Positions 57,327-64,000 of a DNA stretch of 64,000 nucleotides are shown piece by piece. Position 1 is the first letter of the stretch. Every line of letters begins with the position of its first letter. The position numbers and the translations under genes are program-made. Source of the stretch: Portibacter marinus (GTDB lineage Bacteria; Bacteroidota; Bacteroidia; Chitinophagales; Saprospiraceae); assembly GCF_021533195.1 (NCBI RefSeq), contig NZ_JAJNKB010000001.1:434001-498000 (forward strand), written 5' to 3'. Below the pieces are notes generated by a model that worked only from the letters and a program-made list of their open reading frames with translations, was not told the origin of the DNA and ran no database searches.

Positions 57327-57668
57327 ATGGCTAGAATTACATTTACATTTGAAGATAAAGACATTCCTACTAAGGTGGTAGAGAATGCAGAAGAAGGATA
57401 TTCAATTCTTGAAATCACAGAAGATAATGATATACACCTCAATCATAACTGTGGGGGAGTTTGCGCATGCAGTACATGTCATATTTATGTTGAAAAAGGT
57501 GAGGAGGATTTAGAAGAGATTTCTGATAAAGAGGAGGATTTTATAGATCGAGCTATCAATCCCAGATTGGAGTCTCGCTTGGCATGCCAATGTATCATTC
57601 TTGATGACAATGCTGAAATTGAAGTTGAAATACCAGATCAAAAACAAATCATAGGACACGAACATTAG
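57327..57668 (+). CDS. fdx: 2Fe-2S ferredoxin (ISC/adrenodoxin type)
   Basis: 113 residues, starting ARITFTFEDKDIPTKVVEN. Cysteine ligands at 42, 48, 51 and 87 (NCGGVCACSTCHIYV, then LACQC) follow the C-x5-C-x2-C-x35-C pattern of ISC-type ferredoxins. Acidic residues around SDKEEDFIDRA form the usual partner-docking helix. It donates electrons for iron-sulfur assembly and other reductions. IscX starts 6 bases later, which supports an ISC-related role. No iscS or iscU gene is present in the window. Confidence 0.93.
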   Translation: MARITFTFEDKDIPTKVVENAEEGYSILEITEDNDIHLNHNCGGVCACSTCHIYVEKGEEDLEEISDKEEDFIDRAINPRLESRLACQCIILDDNAEIEVEIPDQKQIIGHEH

Positions 57669-57674
57669 AACAAT

Positions 57675-57920
57675 ATGGGATTTGAAGATTTAGATGACAT
57701 GCCTTATTCCTGGTCGGACCACGAGGATATAGCCATGAAGCTTTATGATCAATTTGGAGATGATTTTACAGAAAGTAAGATCTACCGAATCAGATTTACA
57801 GAATTGATTGAGTGGGTCCTTGCCTTGCCCGGGTTTGAAGGAAAGCGCGAAGATTGCAGTGAAGGGCATCTGGAGCAAATTCAAGCTAAATGGGTTTATG
57901 AATGGCGCGACAATCAATAG
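57675..57920 (+). CDS. iscX: IscX-like iron-sulfur assembly protein
   Basis: 81 residues with the IscX/YfhJ pattern: WSDHEDIAMKLYDQFGDDF, then the second helix block FTELIEWVLALPGFEG, and the acidic tail SEGHLEQIQAKWVYEW. IscX binds the cysteine desulfurase IscS and adjusts its activity, and may carry iron. Located directly after ferredoxin, as in many ISC operons. Its last 19 bases overlap the start of the HAD phosphatase gene. Confidence 0.9.
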   Translation: MGFEDLDDMPYSWSDHEDIAMKLYDQFGDDFTESKIYRIRFTELIEWVLALPGFEGKREDCSEGHLEQIQAKWVYEWRDNQ

Positions 57921-58408
57921 TTTTTGATAAATTTTCCAAAATAGAAACGCTCATCTTCGATGTTGATGGTGTCTGGACTGACGGTTCTCTACAAGTAACG
58001 GAGAGTGGAGAGCTCCTAAGAACCATGAATTCTAAAGATGGTTATGCGGGAAGGCGCGCTGTTCTAGCGGGCTACAATATGATCATTATTTCCGGGGGAC
58101 ATTCAAAAGGAGTGGAAGATCGACTGACCAAATTGGGCATGAAAGAAGTTCATATCAGTATCAGAGACAAAATGCAGTTGTTTAGCGAAATGGTAGAATC
58201 GGGTAAATTAGACCCGGAAACCACATTGTATATGGGTGATGACTTACCAGACTGTAAAGTACTCAAAGCGGTCTATCTGTCTTGTTGTCCTAAGGATGCT
58301 GTTCCTGAAATTATCGACACTTGTGAGTATGTGTCTCCTTATGAGGGAGGTCGTGGCTGTGTCAGAGACGTTATTGAAAGAGTGATGAGAAGCCAGAATA
58401 AATGGTGA
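57902..58408 (+). CDS. KdsC-like HAD phosphatase
   Basis: 168 residues of the haloacid dehalogenase superfamily, C0 type without a cap domain. Motif I is LIFDVDGVWTDGSLQV, with catalytic Asp near residues 20 and 22. Motif II is IIISGGHSKGVEDRL, and motif III/IV is YMGDDLPDCKVLKAV near residue 117. This arrangement fits 3-deoxy-D-manno-octulosonate-8-phosphate phosphatase (KdsC), which makes KDO for lipopolysaccharide. The loop SKDGYAGRRAVLAGY matches the family. A different sugar-acid phosphate as substrate is possible, so I leave the symbol blank. It overlaps iscX and the UbiA gene. Confidence 0.85.
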   Translation: MARQSIVFDKFSKIETLIFDVDGVWTDGSLQVTESGELLRTMNSKDGYAGRRAVLAGYNMIIISGGHSKGVEDRLTKLGMKEVHISIRDKMQLFSEMVESGKLDPETTLYMGDDLPDCKVLKAVYLSCCPKDAVPEIIDTCEYVSPYEGGRGCVRDVIERVMRSQNKW

Positions 58409-59331
58409 GCATTTTGAGACCGGCGAACTTATTGATCATCGGTATCACCATGATGATCTTTTGGTTCTTTATGGTATCACCAGCATTAATCGAAAATGGG
58501 GTTGATCCGTCCCTAAATACCTTCCTGTTTACCTTACTAATGATCATGGTCATGATGATTGCCGGCGCAGGTTATGCCATCAATGATATATTTGACATGC
58601 GTGCTGACGCTGTGAATCGGCCAGCCAAATCGTTAGGCAGGAAAATCTCTGTGAAAACGGCCAGAAACCTCTATCTGGTATTAAATCTACTGGCATTCAT
58701 CAGTGCCACTTATATCTTTTACAGAACCTGGAACTTTAATGTCCTGGCGATTTGTGCAGGTTGTATTTTGGTTTTGTGGCTGTATTCCAGAGTACTGAAA
58801 TCTACGGTCCTGATGGGTAATGTGATCGTCTCCCTTCTCATAGGTGGTGTACCATTTATCTTTATCTTTATAGAACAGCATTCTTTGACTCAATTACAGC
58901 AGAGCGCACCATCTGTGCATCAAGCCCTATATATAGATACATTTGGTTTTGCCATCTTTGCCTTTATGGCCAATCTGATCAGAGAGATCGTGAAGGATTG
59001 TGAAGATTTTGAAGGAGATCTTCGAACAGGTACGATCACGATTGCCACAGTTTTGGGATTCAAAAAGGCAGATTACTTTAGCATTGCATTGAACATTATT
59101 TTACTCATTCTTTCTTATATTTATTTCAGGGTCAATCGATTAGGACACAATCCCATTGAACAAATCACCTTTCCTCTATTGATCTGGCTACCGCTTGTTA
59201 TTCTAGCCTACTACTTGATCACCAAGGAGAGAAATAAGAGAAAATATACAATGGCCAGTAGATTCATAAAGGGTATTATGGTTTTAGGATTAATTTATAT
59301 TTTGATCCACTTAAGGTATACTTATGCATAA
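58402..59331 (+). CDS. UbiA-family prenyltransferase
   Basis: 309 residues with about eight to nine transmembrane helices. The first aspartate-rich motif NDIFDMRADAVNRPAKSLG (about 58-76) and the second DCEDFEGDLRTGTITI (about 199-214) are the metal and prenyl-diphosphate sites of the UbiA family. Bacteroidota members in this neighbourhood are annotated as geranylgeranylglycerol-phosphate geranylgeranyltransferase-like. The acceptor in this organism is uncertain, with quinone, heme or glycerol phosphate all possible. It overlaps the HAD gene by 7 bases and Maf by 8 bases. Confidence 0.87.
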   Translation: MVSILRPANLLIIGITMMIFWFFMVSPALIENGVDPSLNTFLFTLLMIMVMMIAGAGYAINDIFDMRADAVNRPAKSLGRKISVKTARNLYLVLNLLAFISATYIFYRTWNFNVLAICAGCILVLWLYSRVLKSTVLMGNVIVSLLIGGVPFIFIFIEQHSLTQLQQSAPSVHQALYIDTFGFAIFAFMANLIREIVKDCEDFEGDLRTGTITIATVLGFKKADYFSIALNIILLILSYIYFRVNRLGHNPIEQITFPLLIWLPLVILAYYLITKERNKRKYTMASRFIKGIMVLGLIYILIHLRYTYA

Positions 59332-59887
59332 GATTTACCTGGCTTCTAAGTCCCCTCGCAGGCGAGAAATAATTGAAAATGCTGGGTTTCCCTACGAATT
59401 AGTTGAGGTCGATGTCGAAGAGACGTTTCCAGAAAGCCTTGATCGTGAAGAAGTTGCAGAGTACCTGGCATTGAAAAAGGCAGAAGCTGTCACAGAGATA
59501 CCGGATGATGGTATCTTACTTACTTCTGATACCATCGTCATTTGTAAAAAGGAAATCTTGGGAAAGCCTATTGATAAAAGTGATGCAAGAAGGATGTTAT
59601 CCAAACTTTCGGGTGAGAAGCATGTAGTTATTACCGGTGTATGTCTAAAAGATCGTAAAAAGCAAGTGAATTTCAGTGATGTTTCGGAAGTGTTTTTTCA
59701 CGAACTCACCAATCAGGAAATTGAAAATTACATCAGTACCTCAGCTCCTTACGATAAGGCCGGTTCATATGGCATTCAGGATGGTCTTGGTATGGTCGCA
59801 GTGGACAAAATCTCGGGTAGTTATTTTAACATCATGGGATTACCTATTCATCGAGTCTATCAGATCATCAAGAATTGGGACGACTGA
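59324..59887 (+). CDS. maf: Maf-family nucleoside triphosphate pyrophosphatase
   Basis: 187 residues, starting with the family signature IYLASKSPRRREIIENAG. Further motifs: ALKKAEAV, LLTSDTIVIC with the metal-binding Asp, LGKPIDKSDARRMLSKLSG, VITGVCL and APYDKAGSYGIQDGLG. Maf proteins hydrolyse dTTP, UTP and modified nucleotides, and affect cell division when overproduced. It is the last gene of the operon and overlaps the convergent prmA by 20 bases at the 3' ends. Confidence 0.95.
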   Translation: MHKIYLASKSPRRREIIENAGFPYELVEVDVEETFPESLDREEVAEYLALKKAEAVTEIPDDGILLTSDTIVICKKEILGKPIDKSDARRMLSKLSGEKHVVITGVCLKDRKKQVNFSDVSEVFFHELTNQEIENYISTSAPYDKAGSYGIQDGLGMVAVDKISGSYFNIMGLPIHRVYQIIKNWDD

Positions 59888-60689
59888 ATTTTAGACATTT
59901 CCATTCTCCCTTTGACCTGGAACTTAATAATGTAAAACCCACGCTTTCAAATTTATCGCTGACCAGTTTTTCGTCATTGATAAGGATTCCACTCAACAAC
60001 AATTGTCCACCCTTTTCTGTATGCTCTATTAAAGCTTCTGCTGATTCCAATAATACATTGCGATTAATATTTGCCAGTATTCGATCAAATTTTCTGGGAG
60101 CTATTTCGGCCAGAACCTTTAGCTCACAGGTAATTTTAGTACATCCATTGATAGCAGCATTATAATTCGAATTCTCGATGGCATTCTCTTCTATGTCAAT
60201 GGCATAGATAGACCTGGCGTGGAGCTTTTCTGCAAGGATGGACAGAATGGCCGTTCCGCATCCATAGTCCAAAACATTTTGTCCTTTTTCGATGAACCCT
60301 TTCATTTCAGACATCATCATGTAGGTGGTTTCATGATGTGCTGTCCCAAAAGCCATTTTGGGTTCTAAAATGATATCGATCAACTCTTCACGACCCTTAC
60401 TATGAAAGGGTGCTCTGACATAGCAGAAATCATCTATCGATACAGGCTTAAACCCCGCTTCCCACTTCGCATTCCAATTCTCATGCTTGACATCAGAAAC
60501 CTGAGGGTCTAAAGCCTGAAAAACTGAAAGCTTTGATACGCTTTGCCACGTCTCCTTAGTGAAATAAGCAAGCAGATGATCGTCAAGTTCTTCTATGCTC
60601 TCTACTTGCGCTTCGCTGAGCCTGTAGTTGAGAACTTCTCGCTGAATAGGGTCAGCAATCTCAAATTTTACAGAAACGTAATCAATCAT
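59868..60689 (-). CDS. prmA: Ribosomal protein L11 methyltransferase
   Basis: 273 residues. The N-terminal recognition domain (EELDDHLLAYFTKETW) is followed by the linker with WNAKWEAGFKPVSIDDFCYV and ILEPKMAFGTAHHETTYMMM, a PrmA signature. The SAM-binding motif VLDYGCGTAILSILAEKL is near residue 140, followed by YAIDIEENAIENS and FDRILANINRNVLLESA. PrmA trimethylates lysine residues and the N-terminus of L11. The start overlaps the folD stop by 4 bases, so folD-prmA forms an operon. Confidence 0.93.
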   Translation of the reverse strand: MIDYVSVKFEIADPIQREVLNYRLSEAQVESIEELDDHLLAYFTKETWQSVSKLSVFQALDPQVSDVKHENWNAKWEAGFKPVSIDDFCYVRAPFHSKGREELIDIILEPKMAFGTAHHETTYMMMSEMKGFIEKGQNVLDYGCGTAILSILAEKLHARSIYAIDIEENAIENSNYNAAINGCTKITCELKVLAEIAPRKFDRILANINRNVLLESAEALIEHTEKGGQLLLSGILINDEKLVSDKFESVGFTLLSSRSKGEWKCLKFSRPNS

Positions 60690-61561
60690 TGCTTCAACCT
60701 TGAAGCTTTTAATGTATTCATCAACAGAGAAGTAACCGTCATAGGTCCTACACCTCCTGGTACAGGTGTAATGTAGGACGCTTTATCGGCAACAGCATCA
60801 AAATCCACATCACCTACCAGGCGATAACCCGACTTTCGCGTTTCATCCTCAACCCTATTAATTCCTACATCGATCACCACTGCTCCTTCTTTAACCATAT
60901 CTGATCCTACGAAATTCGGAATTCCAATAGCCGCTACAATGATATCAGCTCTTAAAATTTCGGCTCCGAGATCCTTGGTCCGACTGTGGGTCAGGGTCAC
61001 CGTACAATTTCCCGGATTCGCTTTACGAGAAAGCAGAATGCTCATAGGAGTTCCGACTATATTACTTCTGCCGATCACGACACAATGTTTACCGGATGTA
61101 TCAATCTTATATCTTTCCAGCATTTGCAAAATACCATAGGGCGTAGCAGGTAAAAAACAATCGAGGCCCTGTGCCATCCGTCCGAAATTTACAGGGTGAA
61201 AGCCATCTACATCTTTTTTCGGATCTATGGCAAGCGTCACCTTCGTTTCGTCGATATGGTCTGGTAAAGGTAGCTGCACAATGAATCCATCAATGTCTTC
61301 ATTTTCGTTCAATTCATCAATAATTTCTAAGAGTTCTTCCTCACTGATTCCTGCATCCTTTTGAATCAGTGTCGATTCGAATCCTACAAACTCGCATGAT
61401 CTTACCTTGTTTCTTACATAAGAGCGACTAGCAGGATTGTCTCCTACCAGAACAGCTGCAAGGTGAGGGATATTACCACCTTCAGCCCTAATTTGGTCCA
61501 CCTCCTCTTTAATTTCATTCTTAATGGTCTGCGCAAGCTGCTTGCCGTCTATTATTTTCAT
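60686..61561 (-). CDS. folD: Methylenetetrahydrofolate dehydrogenase / methenyltetrahydrofolate cyclohydrolase
   Basis: 291 residues. Active-site Tyr48 and Lys52 are in RSYVRNKVRSCE, followed by the conserved QLPLPDHID and DPKKDVDGFHPVNFG. The NADP-binding block is CVVIGRSNIVGTPMSILL, and the C-terminal PGGVGPMTVTSLLMN is complete. It interconverts methylene-, methenyl- and formyl-tetrahydrofolate. The ATG at 61561 is about 60 bases downstream of a minus-strand terminator-like hairpin. Confidence 0.97.
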   Translation of the reverse strand: MKIIDGKQLAQTIKNEIKEEVDQIRAEGGNIPHLAAVLVGDNPASRSYVRNKVRSCEFVGFESTLIQKDAGISEEELLEIIDELNENEDIDGFIVQLPLPDHIDETKVTLAIDPKKDVDGFHPVNFGRMAQGLDCFLPATPYGILQMLERYKIDTSGKHCVVIGRSNIVGTPMSILLSRKANPGNCTVTLTHSRTKDLGAEILRADIIVAAIGIPNFVGSDMVKEGAVVIDVGINRVEDETRKSGYRLVGDVDFDAVADKASYITPVPGGVGPMTVTSLLMNTLKASRLKQ

Positions 61562-61620
61562 ATGTCTAAGTTATTGAAATGCAAAGAAAATAAAAGATAA
61601 TGGAATTGATAAGCTTGATG

Positions 61621-61661
61621 AAATAAAAGAGCGGGAGAAAACACTTCAGAATCCCCCGCTC
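61621..61661 (-). terminator. Rho-independent terminator-like hairpin upstream of folD
   Basis: On the minus strand, gagcggggga (starting at 61661) pairs with tctcccgctc (ending at 61629), a 10-base stem with one G-U pair and a 13-base loop, followed by ttttattt (61628-61621). This is the best terminator shape in the window. Since it lies upstream of folD, it must end some other minus-strand RNA or attenuate folD itself. Confidence 0.65.
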
Positions 61662-61790
61662 ATTGTGGGGTCTTTCGACACCCTAAAACACCTTTTTCTT
61701 GATGGCTGGTCTGCCACCCTTACCGAATGGTCAGCAATTCGTTCGCTTCCACGATAAACGGTACAACCAGGTTTGACTGAAAAAAGTGTA
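61621..61790 (-). ncRNA. Candidate structured RNA or attenuator leader upstream of folD
   Basis: Minus-strand sequence ending in the terminator-like hairpin. Just 5' of it is a second hairpin, GGGTGTC-GAAA-GACCC (61683 down to about 61668), with a GNRA tetraloop and one bulged U. Further 5' is GC-richer sequence, unlike the AT-rich surroundings. It could be a small independent RNA or a folD leader working by transcription attenuation. I do not recognise 6S, SRP, tmRNA or a named riboswitch in it. The 5' end given is a guess. Confidence 0.4.
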
Positions 61791-61973
61791 ATACTAATTT
61801 TATAACTCTTTGTATTTGATATATATACTAAAAATACTTCATAAACATCAAGCACTATATAAGGGTATCCACCGATATATAAGCAATAATTGATGTGATG
61901 GAGGATTATTGGACATCAACCCCAAAATAGGTGCTTACCCTTACATACATTGTGACCCAAAAACTACTATTAG

Positions 61974-62090
61974 ATGAAAAGAATAGTATTTTTGCTATTG
62001 ATTAGTATAAATATTCAGTGCATTTCTCAACACCCAAGGTTTCTGAATAAAAATTTCTTTGTAAAAAATACTCCTGAGGATTTTTATTGA
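61974..62090 (+). CDS. Possible small secreted peptide or truncated gene
   Basis: 38 codons from ATG 61974 to TGA. The start MKRIVFLLLISINIQCISQ has the shape of a Bacteroidota signal peptide (KR, hydrophobic core, SQ cleavage site). The remaining 19 residues are PRFLNKNFFVKNTPEDF-like with no known motif. It may be a small secreted peptide or the preserved start of a deleted secreted-protein gene. It lies 29 bases upstream of the interrupted response-regulator frame. Confidence 0.3.
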   Translation: MKRIVFLLLISINIQCISQHPRFLNKNFFVKNTPEDFY

Positions 62091-62119
62091 TCTTCAGAAG
62101 CTATTGCAGTGCAAATGAT

Positions 62120-62755
62120 ATGAGCCTTAGGTCCAAAATTTTACTATCTGTACAAAACTCAGATTTAACTTCCTCATTGTCAAGATTAGAAGATCAGTTT
62201 GAGATCGTAGAATTGAGAAATAACTCAAGATTACTCCAGAACGTAAGCTAGCATTTACCTGACTATCTTGTTTTTGACCACCAAAACTTTAATACAGCGC
62301 TTTCCGAAATAGTCAAACTTAACAAGGTCGAGGATGCTCAAATACCCATTGTATTGATCTCTTCTTATAATGTACACTCCTATTATAGAGATAGAATGAC
62401 ATGGGGCGTAAAGGGTTTTATATACGATGCCAATAGTCGAAAAGAATTTCAGATTTGTCTTCATGCAATTGAAGAAGGTGAAATTTATGTCAGCAATGAA
62501 TTGCACAAAAGTTTCAAGTTGGATTTCAAAAATCCCGATAGTGCGGAGAGTCTGACCCCTTCTGAACTTAAAATCATATTGCTTATTAGTATGAATAGGA
62601 CAACGCCTCAGATTGCCAATCAATTATTTATCTCTACAAAGACTGTAGAGAAACACCGAAGTAACATCAGTAAAAAACTGATGCTTTCAGGAAAAACCAA
62701 TAGCCTATTGCTTTGGGCTAAAGAGAATTTGGTGGAACATAGCCACTATCAATAA
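62120..62755 (+). pseudogene. LuxR-family response regulator interrupted by an in-frame TAG
   Basis: A frame open from ATG 62120 to TAA 62755 (211 codons) except for one TAG at 62249-62251 (codon 44). Reading through, the N-terminal 120 residues look like a receiver domain (SKILLSVQNSDLTSSLSRLE; PDYLVFDHQNF with a candidate phospho-Asp at about residue 52; IPIVLISSY; GVKGFIYD). The C-terminus is a LuxR helix-turn-helix (LTPSELKIILLISMNRTTPQ, ISTKTVEKHRSNISKKL). The stop falls between the two parts of one receiver domain, with no frameshift. A C-terminal protein from the TTG at 62354 is possible. Cause: nonsense mutation, sequencing error or suppression. The 3' end overlaps the A-run of the minus-strand terminator. 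Confidence 0.7.
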
Positions 62756-62780
62756 AAAAAGGCCTCCATCTCTGGAAGCC
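62754..62780 (-). terminator. Rho-independent terminator of the patatin-like gene
   Basis: On the minus strand ggcttcc pairs with ggaggcc (62780 to 62761; one G-U pair, 6-base loop), followed directly by a run of seven T (62760-62754). It lies about 135 bases downstream of the patatin-like stop codon. Confidence 0.7.
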
Positions 62781-62914
62781 ATACGCTTAAACCTTAAAAT
62801 AGACCACAACTTTTTGTGCCTAACTTGTTATAATCAAATAACAACTAATTGCTGTTTATGTAGATGCAAGGACTATGCCACAATTGTATAAATCACTTAA
62901 ATTTGCTAACGAAT

Positions 62915-64000
62915 TTATTGAGACCTTAAGGCAGAGGATTCTATTAAAAAATAAGGTTGGCTAACAAACTGATTCCAGTCTGAAATCAGTTGATCTCTCA
63001 AATCAGCTATTTTTGTTCTTTTCTCTTCTTCATACTGATAAAAATCAGAACTGCTTTCTAGTTCTAAGGTATACACTAGAAGGTTAAAGCACATATTAAA
63101 TTGGCCAGAAACCAACAACTTATCTAACATCTGATTAAGTACATCATCCTGAGTAAACCAAAGATTGGTACCAAATGACGCCGCATCATTGATGATTTCA
63201 GCTAAGGAATCACCTAGCAATTGATCGTAGGAAGCTTTGAAATCGGTCGGGCAATTAGGCAAAGCCTGGAGTTTGGCAATACTTTTCTTTAGATATTCAT
63301 CTGTCAACTCTTTGGATAAGTTAGAGATTCTCCTGTATTCGTAAACTTCAGACTCATAAATCTTGGCATAATTCAATCTTCTGATTTGTTTAAGAAAAAC
63401 ATCCTGTAGAAGTTTAAGAAGAGATTGGATCCGGTCCAGGACCAATGGTTCATACTCCCCTATCTTATAGTCTGTGAGATTGAGTCTGGTAAGATGATTA
63501 AAGTAAAACGAAGGAATTTTATCTTTGATCAGACTTCCCAGATCGTTTAGTCTCTTTTTAATTTGATAGCGAATCCATAGAAAAATGGTCAGAATGACTG
63601 TTGCCGCACTGACCAGACCAATACCGATTCCGGTGCCAATATTGTTTTCGAAACCAGAAATCCAGGCAATAATGACGGCCAGACAAGCTACTGCCACGAT
63701 CAGTAAAATAGCACCTAATGTAATACTGCGTATGCTTTTCAGATAAATCCTCAGATTTTTATTGCGAAAGCCTCTGGAAGGTTTAAGGGTTTCAAATGAA
63801 AATGGCGACATATCCGCTGATGATACATCTGAAATAATGATCAGGTCGTAGACCTTCCGCCTTCTTTTCTCACTCAGTAAGATAGCGTCGATCCCCTGAT
63901 TATCATAAATTCCACCATCCATAATGCCTACATCCTGAGGATATTTATCATCTTTCAACTCAGCTAGGGCGTTCGATCGCTCATGCATAAAATCTCCAGG
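62915..64000 (-). CDS. Patatin-like phospholipase, 5' end beyond window
   Basis: The C-terminal 361 residues or so of a larger protein; the frame is open to the window edge (PGDFMHERSNAL at the cut). The motif VGIMDGGIYDNQGIDAIL contains the DG-G/A element that carries the catalytic Asp of patatin-type lipases; the Ser of GxSxG should lie upstream, outside the window. Two hydrophobic segments follow (LGAILLIVAVACLAVIIAWI and GIGIGLVSAATVILTIFLWI), then a long helical, charged C-terminal region without known motifs. The membrane segments suggest that it is anchored in the inner membrane. Phospholipid hydrolysis is inferred from the family. It is followed by its own terminator. Confidence 0.75.
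   Translation of the reverse strand, partial: PGDFMHERSNALAELKDDKYPQDVGIMDGGIYDNQGIDAILLSEKRRRKVYDLIIISDVSSADMSPFSFETLKPSRGFRNKNLRIYLKSIRSITLGAILLIVAVACLAVIIAWISGFENNIGTGIGIGLVSAATVILTIFLWIRYQIKKRLNDLGSLIKDKIPSFYFNHLTRLNLTDYKIGEYEPLVLDRIQSLLKLLQDVFLKQIRRLNYAKIYESEVYEYRRISNLSKELTDEYLKKSIAKLQALPNCPTDFKASYDQLLGDSLAEIINDAASFGTNLWFTQDDVLNQMLDKLLVSGQFNMCFNLLVYTLELESSSDFYQYEEEKRTKIADLRDQLISDWNQFVSQPYFLIESSALRSQ

Larger units (their letters stand above)
61562..62119. other. 558-base region between folD and the response-regulator relic
   Basis: Apart from the hairpin pair upstream of folD (61621-61683) and a 38-codon frame at 61974-62090, both listed separately, I see nothing with clear function here. 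The segment between 61800 and 61970 is AT-rich and not coding. Confidence 0.6.

Noticed and set aside
61621-61790. A known riboswitch or housekeeping RNA (THF riboswitch, 6S, SRP RNA, tmRNA) upstream of folD
   Set aside because: I looked for their conserved cores from memory and found none, so I left it as an unknown candidate RNA only.
61646-61855. A 69-codon minus-strand frame upstream of folD
   Set aside because: It has no known motif, and its second half coincides with the hairpin-rich sequence read better as RNA structure. Its stop lies in the terminator loop area.

Overview
The window is chromosomal DNA from a member of the Bacteroidota, probably a free-living Saprospirales-like or related environmental lineage. 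Support at phylum level is strong: a SusC/SusD pair, four large secreted proteins ending in type IX secretion (T9SS) sorting domains (three type A, one type B), a BT_3928-like DoxX protein, a DUF1599 protein, a long-form NusB, and recurrent TAnnTTTG promoter elements upstream of genes. The order-level placement is inference from protein style only. Base composition looks AT-rich and even. I see no rRNA, tRNA, CRISPR array, insertion sequence or prophage.

Layout. 1-4020: a partial RluA pseudouridine synthase and a small outer-membrane barrel on the minus strand, divergent from a plus-strand run of a trans-sulfuration PLP enzyme, an SRPBCC protein and an FAD amine-oxidase-type protein. 3991-14172: one long minus-strand operon. 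In order of transcription it holds SusC, SusD, a CRTAC1-type FG-GAP/ASPIC protein, an NTF2-like secreted protein, a DUF5060/collagen-binding glycosidase-like protein, a quinone-oxidoreductase-like MDR enzyme and a YfcE-type phosphoesterase. It looks like a small glycan- or glycoside-utilisation locus. Just upstream of SusC lie two gene relics, the N-terminus of an AraC regulator and the tail of a T9SS protein. 14763-18261: a lipoprotein intradiol dioxygenase fused to a thioredoxin-like domain, a membrane LytTR regulator, an NTF2-like protein and a RES/Xre toxin-antitoxin pair.

18304-22016: the oxidative pentose-phosphate genes zwf and pgl (minus) diverge from gnd (plus). 22437-31378: a 2061-residue multidomain adhesin-like protein (CUB, IgGFc-binding, dockerin, cohesin, sorting domain) and an 849-residue cysteine-rich protein made of units about 187 residues long. 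31450-41779: housekeeping genes, including an aspartate-type aminotransferase, trmH, a periplasmic-binding lipoprotein, guaA, an OmpA-like protein, nusB, a BT_3928-like protein, a DUF1599 protein, an EamA transporter and a YigZ protein. 41769-46802: a giant PKD-repeat protein with a type B sorting domain.

46921-54513 (plus): coaE, rocD, a DUF481-like barrel, a large TPR protein and its outer-membrane partner. 54515-57139 (minus): a tandem AAA+ ATPase of the CbxX family. 57327-59887 (plus): a tight operon of 2Fe-2S ferredoxin, IscX, a KdsC-like phosphatase, a UbiA prenyltransferase and Maf. 59868-61561 (minus): folD-prmA. Upstream of folD is a GC-rich stem with a U-run and a GNRA-capped hairpin, a candidate small RNA or leader. 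The window closes with a LuxR-type response regulator broken by one in-frame amber codon and a 5'-truncated patatin-like phospholipase.
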